A DNA stretch of 64,000 nucleotides from Marchantia polymorpha subsp. ruderalis (taxonomy: Eukaryota; Streptophyta; Marchantiopsida; Marchantiales; Marchantiaceae), in assembly GCA_037833965.1 (NCBI GenBank), contig AP031353.1:29390501-29454500 (forward strand). The letters are read 5' to 3'. This document shows positions 1 to 12,766 of the stretch, one piece after another (the first letter of the stretch is position 1; each line of letters begins with the position of its first letter). The position numbers were made by a program, and so were the translations under genes. The notes below the pieces were generated by a model, which had not been told where the DNA came from, ran no database searches, and saw only the letters and a list, made by a program, of their open reading frames with translations.

Positions 1-1740
1 TGCTTGTGAGATCAAGAATTTGAACACTTCACTTCACCACACCACACACACATGAATAAGATAACTAACACTTCCAATTATAATTAAATTGTTTAAGTGA
101 AAATCATTGTGCATTGTTGATCACAAGATAATGAAGTCAAAAAAATAATCAATGAGAAATAAATGTTTGCATAAAAAGATTGAGAAAGTTTCAAGTCATA
201 TCATGTTCTTTAAAAAATCCTAGATGAACGCATGATATTAGAACATCAAACCTTGCAAACTCTGTCATATAGTTTTTTCTGCATGACATTTTACCAACTG
301 AAGTAAAAGTAATGTAAATTACAAGTGTTAATTGTGTCAACAGCTTACCATGTGTAATATTATTTCTCATTTGTTAACGATATCATTTTGCTTATAAAAA
401 AATAAAAAATCTTCTATAATATACTTGCATGTTTTATCACAAATAAAATATATAAAGTAATAGTCCTTTTTGACTAATTTTGAACTGTTAAAACGACTGG
501 CTTACATCTTCATTCTAAGTTTATTGGCAGCAGTAACTTTCAAAATACTGAATAATTAATTAAGTAACATGAATCACTTAATTTATGCAAGTTTCAATTT
601 TCAATTATAAACTTTATGATGACAATATGATGACAGTATATTCCAAAAATATGTAAATGATAAAATATTTTGATGTCGTCAAAAAATTTGTTTTTTTGTA
701 CATGAATGATTGATTTTTTTGAAATTAAATTATTGTTCATATATATAATAAGTAATTAGTGAATATGACGATTATGTTGAACATGACGTAGTTTTTAAAT
801 AATGATTCTTTGCAAAAAATCATATTATCATGAATGAACAAATAACGATATTTTGTTTAAAATAAAAGAATAAATTGTAATTATTCAACTTGATTCACAT
901 CTTATATAATTTGAAATATACATATGAAACATATGAAGTATCGATATGTTTTTATTCTCTTGAAATTTAGTTGAAAAGTGCTTTATTGTAATTATGAAAA
1001 AAAATAAAAAATTATGATGAATTTGTTATATTTGATCATGATAATTAAAAATTCGTTAACCATGTTATGTTTTTCTCGCATATCAAAATAAAATAATAAT
1101 AGACATAGAAAGTTTCAAAAATTTGCCAAAAAAACACTTAGTTACATACAGGTTATCAAGTCTCAATTGAAAAGAATGATTTGAATTGGAAAAGTCTTTC
1201 CACCTCATAAAAAGTTTTGATATGAATAAGAACTTTGAATAGTATGTAACTGAGAGAATGTGGTAAAGTCCGAATGGTAGCTTACGATATCATTATTTAT
1301 TGAACATGTTGTGTAGTGATTCATAGGTCAATGCATAGCCCACTTTGCATGAAATCTCTGCTTTTCTACTAAAGGTTCCTTGCATGGAATAATTGGTAGA
1401 AAGCAACTATGTCAGCAAGTAGATGACAATTCCGAAGTTTACATCTAACTTTACGTATTCTTTAACCTTATAGGGGTTGATGAGATATAACCGCGCTGAT
1501 TTTCTTATATTCAACTTTTCAACATCATATTTATCCTTTTTCTTTGTGTAGCTACGACTTTGAGATTATTTCGAAATTAATAAAATTATCAGCTCGCTCC
1601 TAAAATATACCGCAGTCGATGAATTATTTAGCGGTGATATTAGTGTATGTGACAAATATAAATAAAAAAGTCGTATAACCAATTCGTGTAAGGGACGAAG
1701 ATAAATCTAAACGATGTGAACTCAATCAAACGTGCTTTCA
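1..1740. other. AT-rich intergenic DNA, no gene seen
   Basis: This stretch is strongly AT-rich with many A and T runs, and no open frame of useful length on either strand. I recognise no coding similarity, RNA gene or terminal repeat. It ends at about 1740, where base composition rises to that of the gene island. It is probably intergenic or decayed repeat DNA. Confidence 0.7.
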
Positions 1741-3800
1741 AAAGAAAAATGTCCACTGCAGTGATTGACGTCACATTCCTCGCTTACACCGTCATTTCAG
1801 CAGAACAGTATGACCTCCATGCCTGAAGTTGCGGACAGGTGGGAATCGGAGTTCTCATGCATGCTTCCGCGTCCGAGAATCCAATCGACCCTGTAGAAAG
1901 CTTGCTTCTTTTACAAGCGGAGTTTCTCAGCTTCGTCCACATGTACAATGTTCCTACAATCGACTGTACGCATTCCCTGAAGCTCTCACTTGTTCCTTAC
2001 ACCGCTCTTATTTCTTTTCATTCGTTTCACTGCCTTCGAACTCTCTTGTTTGTAGGAAATTCCATCGATTCTCGTAGCTAGCGACAGCAAGGCACAATTT
2101 TAAAGGTACGATGCATTGGTAGGGGCTGTAAGTAACTGGTCTTGGTTTCCAGGCTGAATGTGATGTTTTCACCGGTTTGAGTAGAATGGCCATCGCAAGG
2201 AATCGAGCTGAACGGAACTGCATGGGTTTACCCGGCCTCAGAGATTGTGATCGTCATGAACTCGGACATTGCAGCGTGATGACCTGGCGGGCGGACGGGC
2301 GTGCACGAACATGCTTCAAGAATGAGAAGTTCAGAATCAAGAGTGGAAGGTAGCGTACTTATGAGCTGACGTAATCCAAGCGCAGCAAAGGTTCAGTCGT
2401 CGCATCGCTCGGTGCATGAAGTGCACTGCCTGGACTCCTCCAGACTACAGAGTGACGAGGAGTACTGACAACGAGAGAAAGTTTCTCCCGACCGACTTCG
2501 CGAGATCGGGCCAGGCCAGGTCAGTCGACACGGTTCTCGCCAGGTCCTGTGATGTGATGTTGGTTGAAGTGAAGTGAGCTGAAGTGATTTGCTTCTACTG
2601 CGCTCGAGGATCTCTCTGCAGTCATGTGGTCTGGTCTCCACAGTCCACTACGCGCAGCCTACCTTCCGATCATCCAATCTATAATATCAAACTTGTACAT
2701 CTTGAGCCACCTACCAAATCACCAACGACTGCGATACACTCTCGAGCCTCTCCTGGTTCCAACTCTGAGTCGGACACCCATTTCGTCTACATCGCTGTCC
2801 TCTTGTCACACACCAAATTCGGTACCAGGAGCACCGCCTGGAACGATGGAGTTTCCAGTGGAGGTGATGAAACGAGTCTCTACTCGGATTCCAAGCAGCA
2901 GACAGAAACAGCCAGAGCACACTGCACTGCTGATTATGCGGACCTCGACAACTAGCTCCAGGAGTAACGTAATGAACTCACAGCAGGCAGAGGAGAGAAA
3001 ACTCCATCACCGAGTAATCATTGACTTGAAACATATCAGAGCTTGAATGATACTCACAGCAACCCTCGGGCATCGGAGGTACAATCTCGGCGGCAATGTT
3101 GTTAACATCACAGTCAATTTTCTGCAACCCTCGTGCCGACTTGAGAAAACGGACGATTCACGACACCGCTCGTTACGATCCACGCTCACTGCCACATGAC
3201 TACGACACGGTGCTGCGGCTCTGCATCCTCCACCACCTCCATCCTCCTCGTCTGCACTCTGGACTGTGGACCTACTCTGAAGCAGAGTCCTGAGTTGACA
3301 TCCTACCGACGCCCAGCTCCGAGAAGCCGGCTGACACTCTTTGAGTGCAAAACATGCTCCGTAGAGGATCGATCATTTTACAGCCAGCACTCGCTCGGTT
3401 GCAAAAGAGGACTGACCGTGTCTGAGCTGGCATGATCCATGATTACGCTATCCATCACCTCGTTATCGGATATAGTAGATGAGTACCAAGTAAGTTGACT
3501 AGCAACACTGTGGGCACATAAGACAAGGCTCTCCAGTGGGTGGAGTCCAGTCGCATCGGCCCCGGTAACCCTCGACAACCTAAAATTGGCTGCACAGCAT
3601 CTGACGCGTGTCAAGTGGATGACGGTTGCCGGGGAGGATGCAGGTTACCACCATCTAACGCGGTAGCGGACTGGACTGTAATCCAGTTTAGCGCCGTCGT
3701 GGTATCGGATGGTTGACATGGTTGATGGCGTCCCGTTATCAGGAGGCAGACTCGCAACAGCGAATGAGCGATGCCAGATTGGTCGCGGGGTGCAGCGTCG
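1741..3800. other. GC-richer region upstream of the COR413 gene, no gene recognised
   Basis: Base composition shifts to near-balanced GC here. Several overlapping open frames of 60-140 codons exist on both strands (for example 2584-2955 and 2624-3046 on the plus strand), but none shows a recognisable domain and they overlap each other, as expected of chance frames. The region most likely holds distal promoter sequence of the downstream gene, though an untranslated exon or noncoding transcript cannot be excluded. Confidence 0.5.
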
Positions 3801-3806
3801 GCGTTG

Positions 3807-3886
3807 CACGTGTCGACACGGAACAGGCACAAGTAAACGAGAGCTCTCTCCCGTCCGCGACGGGGAACACGTGGCAGCGTATATAG
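3807..3886 (+). promoter_or_regulatory. Candidate ABA-responsive promoter: two ABRE/G-box motifs and a TATA box
   Basis: CACGTGTC lies at 3807-3814 and CACGTGGC at 3868-3875; both contain the ACGTG core of plant ABA-responsive elements bound by bZIP factors. TATATAG follows at 3880-3886. A second possible TATA-like box, TATTTAAG, lies at 4463-4470, about 107 bp before the predicted start codon. COR413 genes are known in other plants as cold- and ABA-regulated, which fits paired ABREs. Which TATA is used, and whether a leader intron exists, cannot be read from sequence. The gap of only 4 bp between the second ABRE and TATATAG is unusually tight. Confidence 0.45.
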
Positions 3887-4576
3887 AGAAGCGACGCGAG
3901 TTTCACCACACAAGCCGTCGCGCTGCGTTTTGCCCGACCAGCACATGCTGACTCTGACGCAAGCCACCCCGCGTATTGAAGTTGTACCAATCCTGGACCC
4001 CTCCACACGCGCGTTTTGTCCTACTGTATACTTCGGTACGAATCAGAGCTACGGTACAGGTCAGCACGGGTAGGGTGATTTGTACAAAGGAGGTGTCGTG
4101 TCTGCGGAGTTGCGAGGAGTGAGGCCCCGAGCCACTTGGCGACGTGTGATTAGGCGCGCTAAACTATCTTCCTCTCTGCCCCTCGGTGAACTATTATTTT
4201 TCTCGAGGATTTTTCCCCTCCCCACATCTGCGCTCTTGCATGATTGGATTGCAAAGATTTCTGCACGAACGAGAAAGCCGCGAGCTGAGATTCAATTGGC
4301 AGAGTTTTCCAGCTGCGCAGGATCCCCGGGTCACGGGAGCAGCCGGTGCTGATGCTGCTGCTGGCACTGGAGGTAAATTCGTCCCTCTGGCATGGGCTTT
4401 GGTGAGCGTCGAGGGCAGCCAGGTAGAGAATAGCGAGTCTGTCTGGAGGTGCGTGGCATGAGTATTTAAGATACAGGGATGAGATCGTGAGCATTCGAGC
4501 TCCTGTACAGTCGTCCCCGTGAGTGTTGTTCTCAGTCGTGTGTGTTCTGTATAATAATTCGCTTTGTTTTGCAATT

Positions 4577-6352
4577 ATGACGATCTCTGCCTGTGCTTCT
4601 GCTTCCTGCATCGGACTGCCTGTGCTCGGGCTCACTGCGCGTCCCTGCAGCGGCCGCAAATCGGTTACTGTGGTTTCTAAATTCCGCCTTCCTCGCTCGT
4701 CAGCTGTCGCTGCTCACTCCAGCAGAGTTTTGTACAAAAATGGCTCTACTCAGTGTGTTGGCAAGTCACTCGGGTATTCCTCCTCCTCTGTTTCTTCTCT
4801 TCTCTTTCTTCCCAGCTGCAGCTGCTTCAGCTGCGCAGGCCTCAGTTTTAGCCTGCGATCGGTCGTTGACACGTTCTTGCCGTTGGTTTGAGCTGATAGT
4901 GTCACTCGGAGTAGAGATTTTGGACGCCAGCTGATGGACTGGTGGAACCATCGAGAGTTTGGATTTGAGCTCATGCTCTGAGTGCATGAGGGCGCAGAAT
5001 TGCATGCAGTGTGCCGCCTGGTTGTTGGTAGCGGTGGACGTGCTGTGTTGTCAGTGTGGTGACTCTAGTGAGGAAGAGGTCTTGACTGCATTTCTGCTCG
5101 TGGGGGCAGGTTTGTCGGCTCTTCGATTACGGAGACCCGAGTGCGTGATTCGAAGCTAGAGATGTTCGGTTCCGGAAGCTGCGGTGGAGGTGCTATGGGA
5201 AGCGTGTGCGCTCTTCCTGCTTCCGTTGAAACCTTACGATGGATCTTTGTAGCTGCTGCCACGTAAGTTTTCCCTTGGACCCCAATTTCTTCTCATCTAT
5301 TCTCGGTGTTCATTCTTCTTGCACTCTGCCACAAGCGATCATGATCTACTGAAGCTGACGAGCTGAAGAAGCCGTCGCGGATGACTCTCGACAGAAAAAT
5401 AACGATTGTCAAACTTTGTGGAATTTGATGCACCGAACAGGTCTCTTCTATTCCTCAAGAACGCAGCCATCCCGAAGCACTTCCTTGTCCCTCTCTTGGT
5501 CCTCGAACTCCCTCGTGAAGCTCTCAGCTGGATGAGGTATGGTGATGAGTTTCTTGGCGCTGCACAATTTTGTTACGGATTCTGTGTGGACTAGTCAGCA
5601 ACGCCCGTGATTAAATCCGCCGGACTTTCTCACTTTGTCATGCCTTGCAACGCAGGGGAGAGTACGGTTTATGGACTGCTTTCGTAGCGATTCTAGTGAA
5701 ACTGTTCTATCAAATTCCCGGTAAGCTATACCTCTCATCTTCAAAAACTTGACTTCCCACTTAAGAATCATCTGCTTGTGGTTTCTGATCGTCTGGTGTC
5801 GTATAGCAGGAAGATACCGTCCAAGTATGAAACATGATAAGCTGACGTACTGAAGATAGTCGGGTCTGACTTTTGGTTCTTTGCTTACAGGGGAGGTTCA
5901 TCTACCACTTTACGTGCTGATTTTGGTCATCACTGCACCAATTCAACTCACTCAATACCGGTAAGTCCAGTGTCGACTGACATGGTGCAAGTTGGTTGAT
6001 AGGGACAGGTTGTTTGTTGACAGTAGACAGAAGCAGAAGGTTTCCTTGCCAGTTTGATGTGTGAACGATTAAGAAGAACTTTTCTTTGTTTTTCAACCCT
6101 TCATATGAAGGTGCGTTCTGAGCTAATCTGCAGCAAACTGATGAAACTTGGTTCTTCTCGAATGCATGCAGAGGCAGCACTCCCGCATCTCTGGCATCAA
6201 TCGCTCTGGCGGTTTATCTGGCTGTGGAGCACTATCGTTCCACGGGAGGTGTGAATGAAGCGTTCAAAAGCAACAAGCTTCTCCCGACGCTTGCTATTCT
6301 GGCCTTGGTGGTTATTCCAATCCTGTTCTTCGCTCAGGGTGTCTACTACTGA
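4577..6352 (+). CDS. COR413-family protein, chloroplast inner-membrane type (six exons)
   Basis: Predicted exons are 4577-4773, 5110-5262, 5441-5536, 5656-5720, 5891-5960 and 6172-6352, all with GT-AG introns and consistent phase, giving about 253 residues. Exons 3-6 are secure: they read through the family core, with GEYGLWTAF after the third hydrophobic stretch, then FYQIPGEVHLPLYVLILVITAP, split by an intron, and a last exon with two further hydrophobic segments (SLASIALAVYLAVEHY and LPTLAILALVVIPILFF). The N-terminus is rich in Ser, Ala and Arg with few acids, as in a chloroplast transit peptide, so the inner-envelope COR413IM branch fits better than the plasma-membrane branch. COR413 proteins are multispanning and induced by cold, drought and ABA; their biochemical role is not settled. 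The exon 1/exon 2 junction (4773/5110) is the weakest part and an extra small exon is possible. The gene converges with the FUSC gene 960 bp downstream. Confidence 0.85.
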
Positions 6353-7311
6353 TGCGTTCTTGTCGAGCGTAGAACAGAGTCTTTGTATTAGCCGACGACC
6401 CCTCCAGATTCCATTGTGGGTCTTGAGATGTACAATTTGTGTAAATTCTATCAATTCTGTGTAAAGTCGATCCGTTCAAGATTGTTGATGAGATGGATCT
6501 TTTCCATCACACCAAAGGACTCGAGCTCCAGAGGAGTAAAGGATGTATTAGTTCTTGCAAACGCACCTTCTAACTTGACTTCGGGAAGGTCGTGGGATCA
6601 ACCTGAAGCTGAATTTCGAAGAACTTAGATGGAGTGAATTCATTATGAATGTAGTGTATGATTTTATCACAGTATTCATTTTTTGAAGTACTCTGTTTTT
6701 GCTTTTGGGCCTTCAACACTCTTCGATGATTAAAAATGCATGCGCCTTAATCTCAGCCTGTAAACATGAACATATCAAATAAACTCACCATTATATTCAC
6801 TACACATGCTCACAATTCGGGTTAAACCACTAAAGATGGCGTTGACTTGTCGTCCTCAATGGCAACCATTAACTTCGCATCTGTATCGCCACATAAACGA
6901 GAATGTAAGAACAGATTACATTGCAACACTAAGCACTATGAAAAAAAATGATTCTGTCGTAAATATGAATGTACATATACTATTAAACGACAAATATACT
7001 GCTACTACATACGACCAAAAATAATTAATATCACTACACTCATCGCCACCGACCTTTGCATCCATTCCACGACGAAGAAAATCTGAGAAAAGTTCAGCAC
7101 ATACGCACAGATCCATTAATCCACACTGATATACCTGGGGCACAATTAGTGCATAAATTAATGAATGACAGAGAAACAGTGTAGCATATTGAATTTGATT
7201 ACAAACCTGCAACTTCGCCTGTCTCTCGCAGAACCTAGAGCTCGGGTACCGGATGCCAAGCCCCTGAACTCGACAGAGCTAATCAGATGACGGAGTCAGC
7301 TGAAGTGCATG
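6353..7311. other. Convergent 3' intergenic region between COR413 and FUSC genes
   Basis: This spacer holds the 3' UTRs of two genes transcribed towards each other. AATAAA occurs at about 6777-6782 on the plus strand, a possible polyadenylation signal some 425 bp after the COR413 stop. The open frames here are short, AT-rich and unlike any protein I know. Confidence 0.6.
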
Positions 7312-9686
7312 TCATTCGGGCCGCTGGTTAGAAGAATCTCGGTGCCAAAATCGGTTGGGGGCATAAGCGTCCCAGAAGTCCAGAACGCTCCAGGGCTGCT
7401 CGGCCTGAAGCAGATTGTAGACGGCCTTCTCTAGCTCGACGGTTTCTCGCAGCAGAGCATGCAAGCAGAAGCTGAGCGAGCTGATGGACAGCATGACGGA
7501 GTTGTTCACGATCCGGCCGCCTTGTTTCTTGCTGTCCGCGATGATTTCCTCGAACACGCTCTCGTACACATGCTCGAAGCTCTCCATGCTGGACTTGAGA
7601 GTCAGAGGAGTTCCCTCGACGGTCCTTCGGCGATTGTCGAGCACCCGGATCGGATGCATGGTCGGCTCCGAGGGCTCGGAAGTGCTAAGCGAGCTCTCCA
7701 AATCATCGGCCGTTTGGAAGGTGACAGAAACTCTGCAGCAGCAGCAGTTCCTCTCCAACATTCCCGGACGCTTTCTGCTGTGATCGTCGAGCAATTTGTG
7801 CAGAAGATTCAAGGTGCTGGCCACCTCGTCCTTCAACATCGTGAGCGAGATCTGCAGCGGTTCCAGCAGCATCTGCATATGGTCATCGTACTCCTCGTCC
7901 GACGAGGCCTGCAGACAGCAGAGCATGAAGACGAGCAGGTCCAGCATGCGGCCTTGGATGGCAGCGATCTTCGAGTACACGTCTCCGGGGAAAGGAACCC
8001 ACCACAGATCGGGCTCGAGGCCAGCTTCCTCCTGCAAGTGAGTCTGGTGATCCAAATCCTTCCTCAGGTGCCTTTCCAGCTTCGTTATCTCGTCCACTCG
8101 TCGGTGGCGGCACTCCAAGCATCCGGCTCTGGCTCCCGTGTACATGTCCACGACCTCGGCCACGGCATCTCTCAAGCGCACGATGTTATGCACCAGCTCT
8201 GTCTTGACCAAATTCCTGGCTCGGTCCGGGAACACCAAGAGCTCCACCAGCACGTAGCTCAGCACTCCGATGAAGGTTTGAGTGATCTTCTGCACGGCGT
8301 AGGTTTGAATATCTTCCGGTGGATCTCCCAGCATCATGCCCACGGCCGTAGACCCAGCACAGCCGCCAGAGTAGCCATGCATTTTGCTGTGCTTGACGAT
8401 GTTGGTGCACACGGTCCACAGGGTGATGACGATCATGATAACGAAGCCCTGCGAGCCCGAGCCTCGGATGGCCAGGTACCCAAAAATCGCTCCGATGGTC
8501 GTGCCCTGGAATCGCTGCAGAGCGATCCGGAATGCGCCTCCCTGGTGGTAGCCGATGATGTAGCACACGGTGGTGGCCGCCCAGACCTGGTGCGAGTCTC
8601 CCTTGAGGTCCAAGGCTCCGAAGACGGTCGCCAGCATCAAGGCGATGGAGATCTTCAGAGCTCCCTTCATCTGCTTCGTGTTTGGCTGTATGCACGATCT
8701 GAATGCTCGGTAGAACCTGAATGAGAAGCCCGACTCCAAATCCTTGCGCACCCGGACCTGAGTGCACAGGTTGCACCCGATTTGTGCTGCTGCAGGGGCT
8801 CGACCGTGAGCCATCTCTGCTGCTGCTGCTGCTGATCCGGATCCAGAGCTTTCCGTAGCTCTCGAAGAATCCGCAGAAGCAGCAGCAGCATTAGCGAGGC
8901 TCAAGCGCTGCTCGAGCCCGGGAATCCACTTCTTCAGACCGGGAGCCTTGTGCTCACGAACAGGCCTGTAGAAAGGATCCACCAGCTGCATAGCCTGCTC
9001 GGTGTACAGCTTGACATTGAACAGGAAGAAGTAGGTGGTGGCTCTGGCCATGAATCTGCCCTTCGAGGACGAGGGGATGTCGTCGGTGTCGGTGCTGCTG
9101 CAGCGAGAGTTCGCCATCCCTCGCATGGGCAGCCCGTCGAGGACGCAAGCTCCGCTCAAGATGTTGTCGACCATGGTGGGCTCGTCCGACGTGTAGAAGG
9201 CTTTCTTCCTGGCGTACATGAAAGTCTCCTCGAACAAAAACAGCGCCTCCTTGCCGTCCTCGATCCGAGCGGGCTCCTGGGAATTGAGGCACCAGTGGGA
9301 GAAAACCGTCACCCCCGTTGCCCTGGCCAGCAAGTGGCTGTTCTCCTCGGCCAGCACCAAGAGCGACTCCTTCATCGTGTCTCGCAGCGTCGGAGGGCTT
9401 CGTAGCAAATGGTCCGACTGGAGCGAATACTCCATGCCCGCGATGTGCAAGTTCAATCTACTCAATCCGTCGATCAAATTGTTGAGCGCTGGCATCGAGC
9501 AGCAAGCCCTCAGCTCCCACCAGAGATCCGCCTGTACGAGACAGCAGCAGCCCCATGTCAACACTCGACTGTCCACAGGTTTCTTGCTAGTGCTAGTTTC
9601 ACTAAATGGCGACGTGACTCATGCTATTCAACTCACCTCGGCCTTCTTCTTTCATCCTTATATCTTTCATTCTTAATCCTCTTCAC

Positions 9687-9726
<40 letters not shown>

Positions 9727-11109
9727 CGTCCGGGAACAGCTGAACTGATCGGATCTGAGAATCATGTCAGAAGAAGACGGAGGCTAACCTGGATGGAGTG
9801 GAGCTGCTTGACCACATCGTTGGCAGACTTGCGCAGAGCTCGCGTGTGCACGCTCACGGAGTACATTGAGTTGGGATCGTTCGTGGAAAATCCGCACGTG
9901 ACTGTCTTGAAGAGCTCCGTGAGGCAACGCACCGCCGAATTCGCGCTCCGTTGGACCTAATCACAAGTTTCTGACCAGTACAAAATCAGTTCCCCTCCGA
10001 AGCAAGACTCTCCCCTAATGCCATCAAAACTTTGTACTTCATTCAATTCCTGCATTCTCTCGTGGCCCAAAGTCTCTGGCGCCGCATCAATGCCCGTGCT
10101 CCGGAAGCGAGCAGATCGATCGATCACAGGGAGCGAGTCCGGTTCAGGGCTCTCATCGACCCTCGTCTGCTTGCAATTGATCAACAAGCAAAGCTCAAGG
10201 GAATAAGAAAAGATTTCATTCCGATTCTGAGACGTAATCTGGTCGCCCTCTCCCGAATGCTGCCCGAGCTGAACACGGGCTTCTGACAAAGCTTAGAAGG
10301 AATTTGCCGAATGAGTTCGTGTACTTTGCAATCGATGGGAGGACAAATGTGTTCCTTCAATTGGGAGAGCTGATTGTGTGATGGTGGAGGTCGGTCGGTG
10401 TGGGGTACCTGGACGACGCCGAGCCGGGGAGCGGGAAAGGAGTACGCGACCAGTGCGGCAGCAGATCCCACGGTGATGGACGACAGGTACTTGACGGGCA
10501 TGTGGACGACGTCGAGATCGGGGTTCAGGTGGGCGGAGACGAACGTGATGACGATCTGAGCGAGGCCGACCTTCTTGCCCAAGACGGAGATGCGAGTCGG
10601 GTAGGCGATGGCGAAGGAGCTGACTCCGATGCAAATCACCGTCACGCCCAAATGGAACGGGGGGACGATGAATCGGAGGACGAGCATCGTGACGCACATG
10701 GTGATCACCGAGGTCTCGAACACGGCCACGATGTTCTGCAGCACCTTGCCCAGCGACGACTCGCCAGCGTTGGCAGCGATCATCGGCGCGAATGTGGTGA
10801 ACGAGGCGCAGTACACCTTGAGATCATGATCCGGCACGTAATCCACCACGGCAGCGATCATCAAAATCCCCAGCGCGGCCCGCAACGCCGCCGTCGCCTT
10901 GTCGACGAACCCATTCCAGTACAAGAATTTTCCATCACCTGCAGAAAATTCGCCAAATTCGTCAATCTTCGAGAGCCAGCGAGAGCCAGGCACAAGCAGC
11001 AAAACCCGATTCATGCCAGCACTCATTCATCCTCTCCACGAACAATCTCCCACTGCCACTCTGAATCGCCACCGGCGCATATCGCAAGACGCTTACGGGC
11101 CACGAGCAT
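7312..11109 (-). CDS. FUSC / aromatic acid exporter-like multispanning membrane protein (four exons)
   Basis: Predicted exons on the minus strand are 11109-11097, 10938-10409, 9956-9789 and 9531-7312, in phase, giving about 976 residues. Exon 2 encodes an N-terminal hydrophobic bundle (residues about 15-175) ending SFPAPRLGVVQ. Exon 3 is a helical linker. Exon 4 carries a second bundle with WAATTVCYIIGYHQGGAF, GTTIGAIFGYLA, a long hydrophobic run and a GYSGGCAGSTAVGMMLG segment, followed by a long cytosolic C-terminus. This two-bundle layout is that of plant FUSC-domain proteins, often annotated by similarity to the bacterial p-hydroxybenzoate efflux pump AaeB; the real substrate in plants is unknown. 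The large exon has a low-complexity Ala/Ser stretch before the second bundle. The tiny first exon (MLVA then a split Arg codon) is an inference from a GTAAGC donor and matching phase; the start could lie elsewhere upstream. The exon joins at 10409/9956 and 9789/9531 are well supported by family alignment. Confidence 0.8.
9690..9724. repeat. (AG)n microsatellite in an intron of the FUSC gene
   Basis: About 35 bp of uninterrupted AG dinucleotide repeat lies in the intron between exons 3 and 4 of the FUSC gene. On the sense strand it reads as a (CT)n tract. It is a likely length-polymorphic marker. Confidence 0.95.
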
Positions 11110-12766
11110 CGTGTCGATGCGCGACTTCCCGAGCGCGTACTGCTTCCGAGGTCGAATTCGTCGAAACCTCCGGATTCCTTGCCATTATTGTATTATATTA
11201 ATTGTGATTATTATAATGATTAATCGCTCGTCGATCATTTTGGGCCTTGCATGGGACTTGACGTGACCTCGACTGCGTGAACGAAACTCGAGCGGATTTT
11301 GCAAGAGGCTGCGAGAGCGGCCGTACTGCGCTCGAAGCTTTCGGTCGACGCCGATGACTGCGACATGAACCGCGTAAATTCCGCACAGTCTGTAGTCGTC
11401 GTCGTCGATGATGAAGGGAACGCGAATTACGTGCGCAGAAACGTGACAATCTTGTGGATCGATGGTTCGAATCCCCAGGAGGAGGAGGAGGAGGAGAGGG
11501 AGAGCGCACCGCACAACAGAAGCTTCAGCCGTCTGACGAGCCTCATCGTCGATCAGTGGAATCGAGAGTCCCACGTCCGCGCCCACTCTCGTCCCAACTC
11601 CAGCGCCCGAGTTCGACATGACGAGCGCACGATAAATCCTCGACCGCGTTCCGTCCAATTGGCACATCTCAAGTCGCCGCTGACGATCGTCCTGTCGATG
11701 ATTGTCCATGACCGAAGCTCGCCCATCTTCACCCAAACGAAGGGTGACCGCGAATAAACCCCCTGGATTCACAAAAGTCCTTTAAATCTCGAGGTCCAAG
11801 TTGCGGAATCTTTCACGGACTCCGATTCTGCCCAGATTAGATTCCCCTCACGAGTGCTCGTCTCGCGGACAAGAGCCCCAAAACGAGCACCATCATTATG
11901 AATCCTGTCGATGGGATTCAGTCGACGAGGCTCGGGCGAAAGCGAGTCCCGTCTCGTCTCGAAGGATGCCGATTCGCTAAACCTGTCCCAGTCCCAGCTC
12001 CATCGCGGGCTTCCGGATCGGCCGGCGACGGGGCACGCGGTGCGGAGCACGATGACTGCACGAGCGCCCCGCGAGACCCCAGAGCAACGTCGGGCTCGCG
12101 GGTCGACGACGTGCGGCGAGCGACGTCCCTTTGACTCGCGACGTCAAGATCCGAAACCCGCACGCAGCTCCTCGCCTCGCGTCTTTCTTCCAGCAGTCGG
12201 TCAGTCGGCCGAGGCTTACAAAGGGTCATTCTTTCGAATCCTCCCCCCGGCGACATTCTGTTACGAGCTCGGCCTCTTGCCCGAGCATCCAGGAGAGATT
12301 TAGGGGCCGGATGCGAGAAGCCCATCGAAATTCCGGTGCGAGCTCTAGCGGCAAGTTGGGCCTCCACTGCCTCTCCCCGTCCCCTCCCTCAGTGGGAAGA
12401 ATGATGACGACGATTCGCGAGGTTCGATAACGCGGAATGGTAGACAGATAATAGATCGGAACTGGAAACCGGCGCTTCCACGACCGGCAAGAATTCGGAC
12501 TCTGCTTGAAATCGCTGTCCTCGTCCTCCCGTGGAGAATGTAAGGAAGGGAAGGTGCTGCCGGAGGGGAATTATTGCATTTGCTGGTGGACAGCGACGAG
12601 ACGTGCCCATCTTGGCCCCGAGAGATCCAGACATGAAGTGCAGCTCATGATGCTGCTGGTGATGATGATGCTCGCGGGAGACGGAAGTCGGTGCCGCTGG
12701 AGTTCGGTGGCAGCCTGCTAATTGAAAATTCTGCGTGCGTGCGGGTGAGTGGGAAGGAGGGAGAAG
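11110..12766. promoter_or_regulatory. Divergent promoter region shared by the FUSC and GT47 genes
   Basis: The FUSC gene leaves to the left and the GT47 gene to the right, so this 1.65-kb stretch must hold both 5' flanks. It is GC-rich with many TCG/CGA steps, plus a short AT-rich patch at about 11185-11225. Overlapping open frames on both strands (for example 11185-11772 minus and 11911-12303 plus) lack recognisable domains and look like chance frames in GC-rich DNA. I see no clear TATA box for either gene. Confidence 0.5.

Noticed and set aside
2584-4659. Several overlapping 80-166 codon frames upstream of COR413
   Set aside because: They overlap on both strands, lack domains and occupy promoter-like DNA; no splice-consistent gene could be built.
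7459-8724. A 421-codon plus-strand open frame opposite the FUSC gene
   Set aside because: It is the antisense shadow of a GC-rich exon; its composition (His, Gln, Arg rich) has no domain, while the minus strand encodes a clear FUSC protein.
11462-11476. GGTTCGAATCCC resembling a tRNA gene B box
   Set aside because: No A box, acceptor stem or anticodon arm can be folded from the preceding 60 bases.
11185-11772. A 195-codon minus-strand frame upstream of FUSC
   Set aside because: Low-complexity runs of Leu and Ile from simple DNA repeats; no match to the FUSC N-terminus and no domain.
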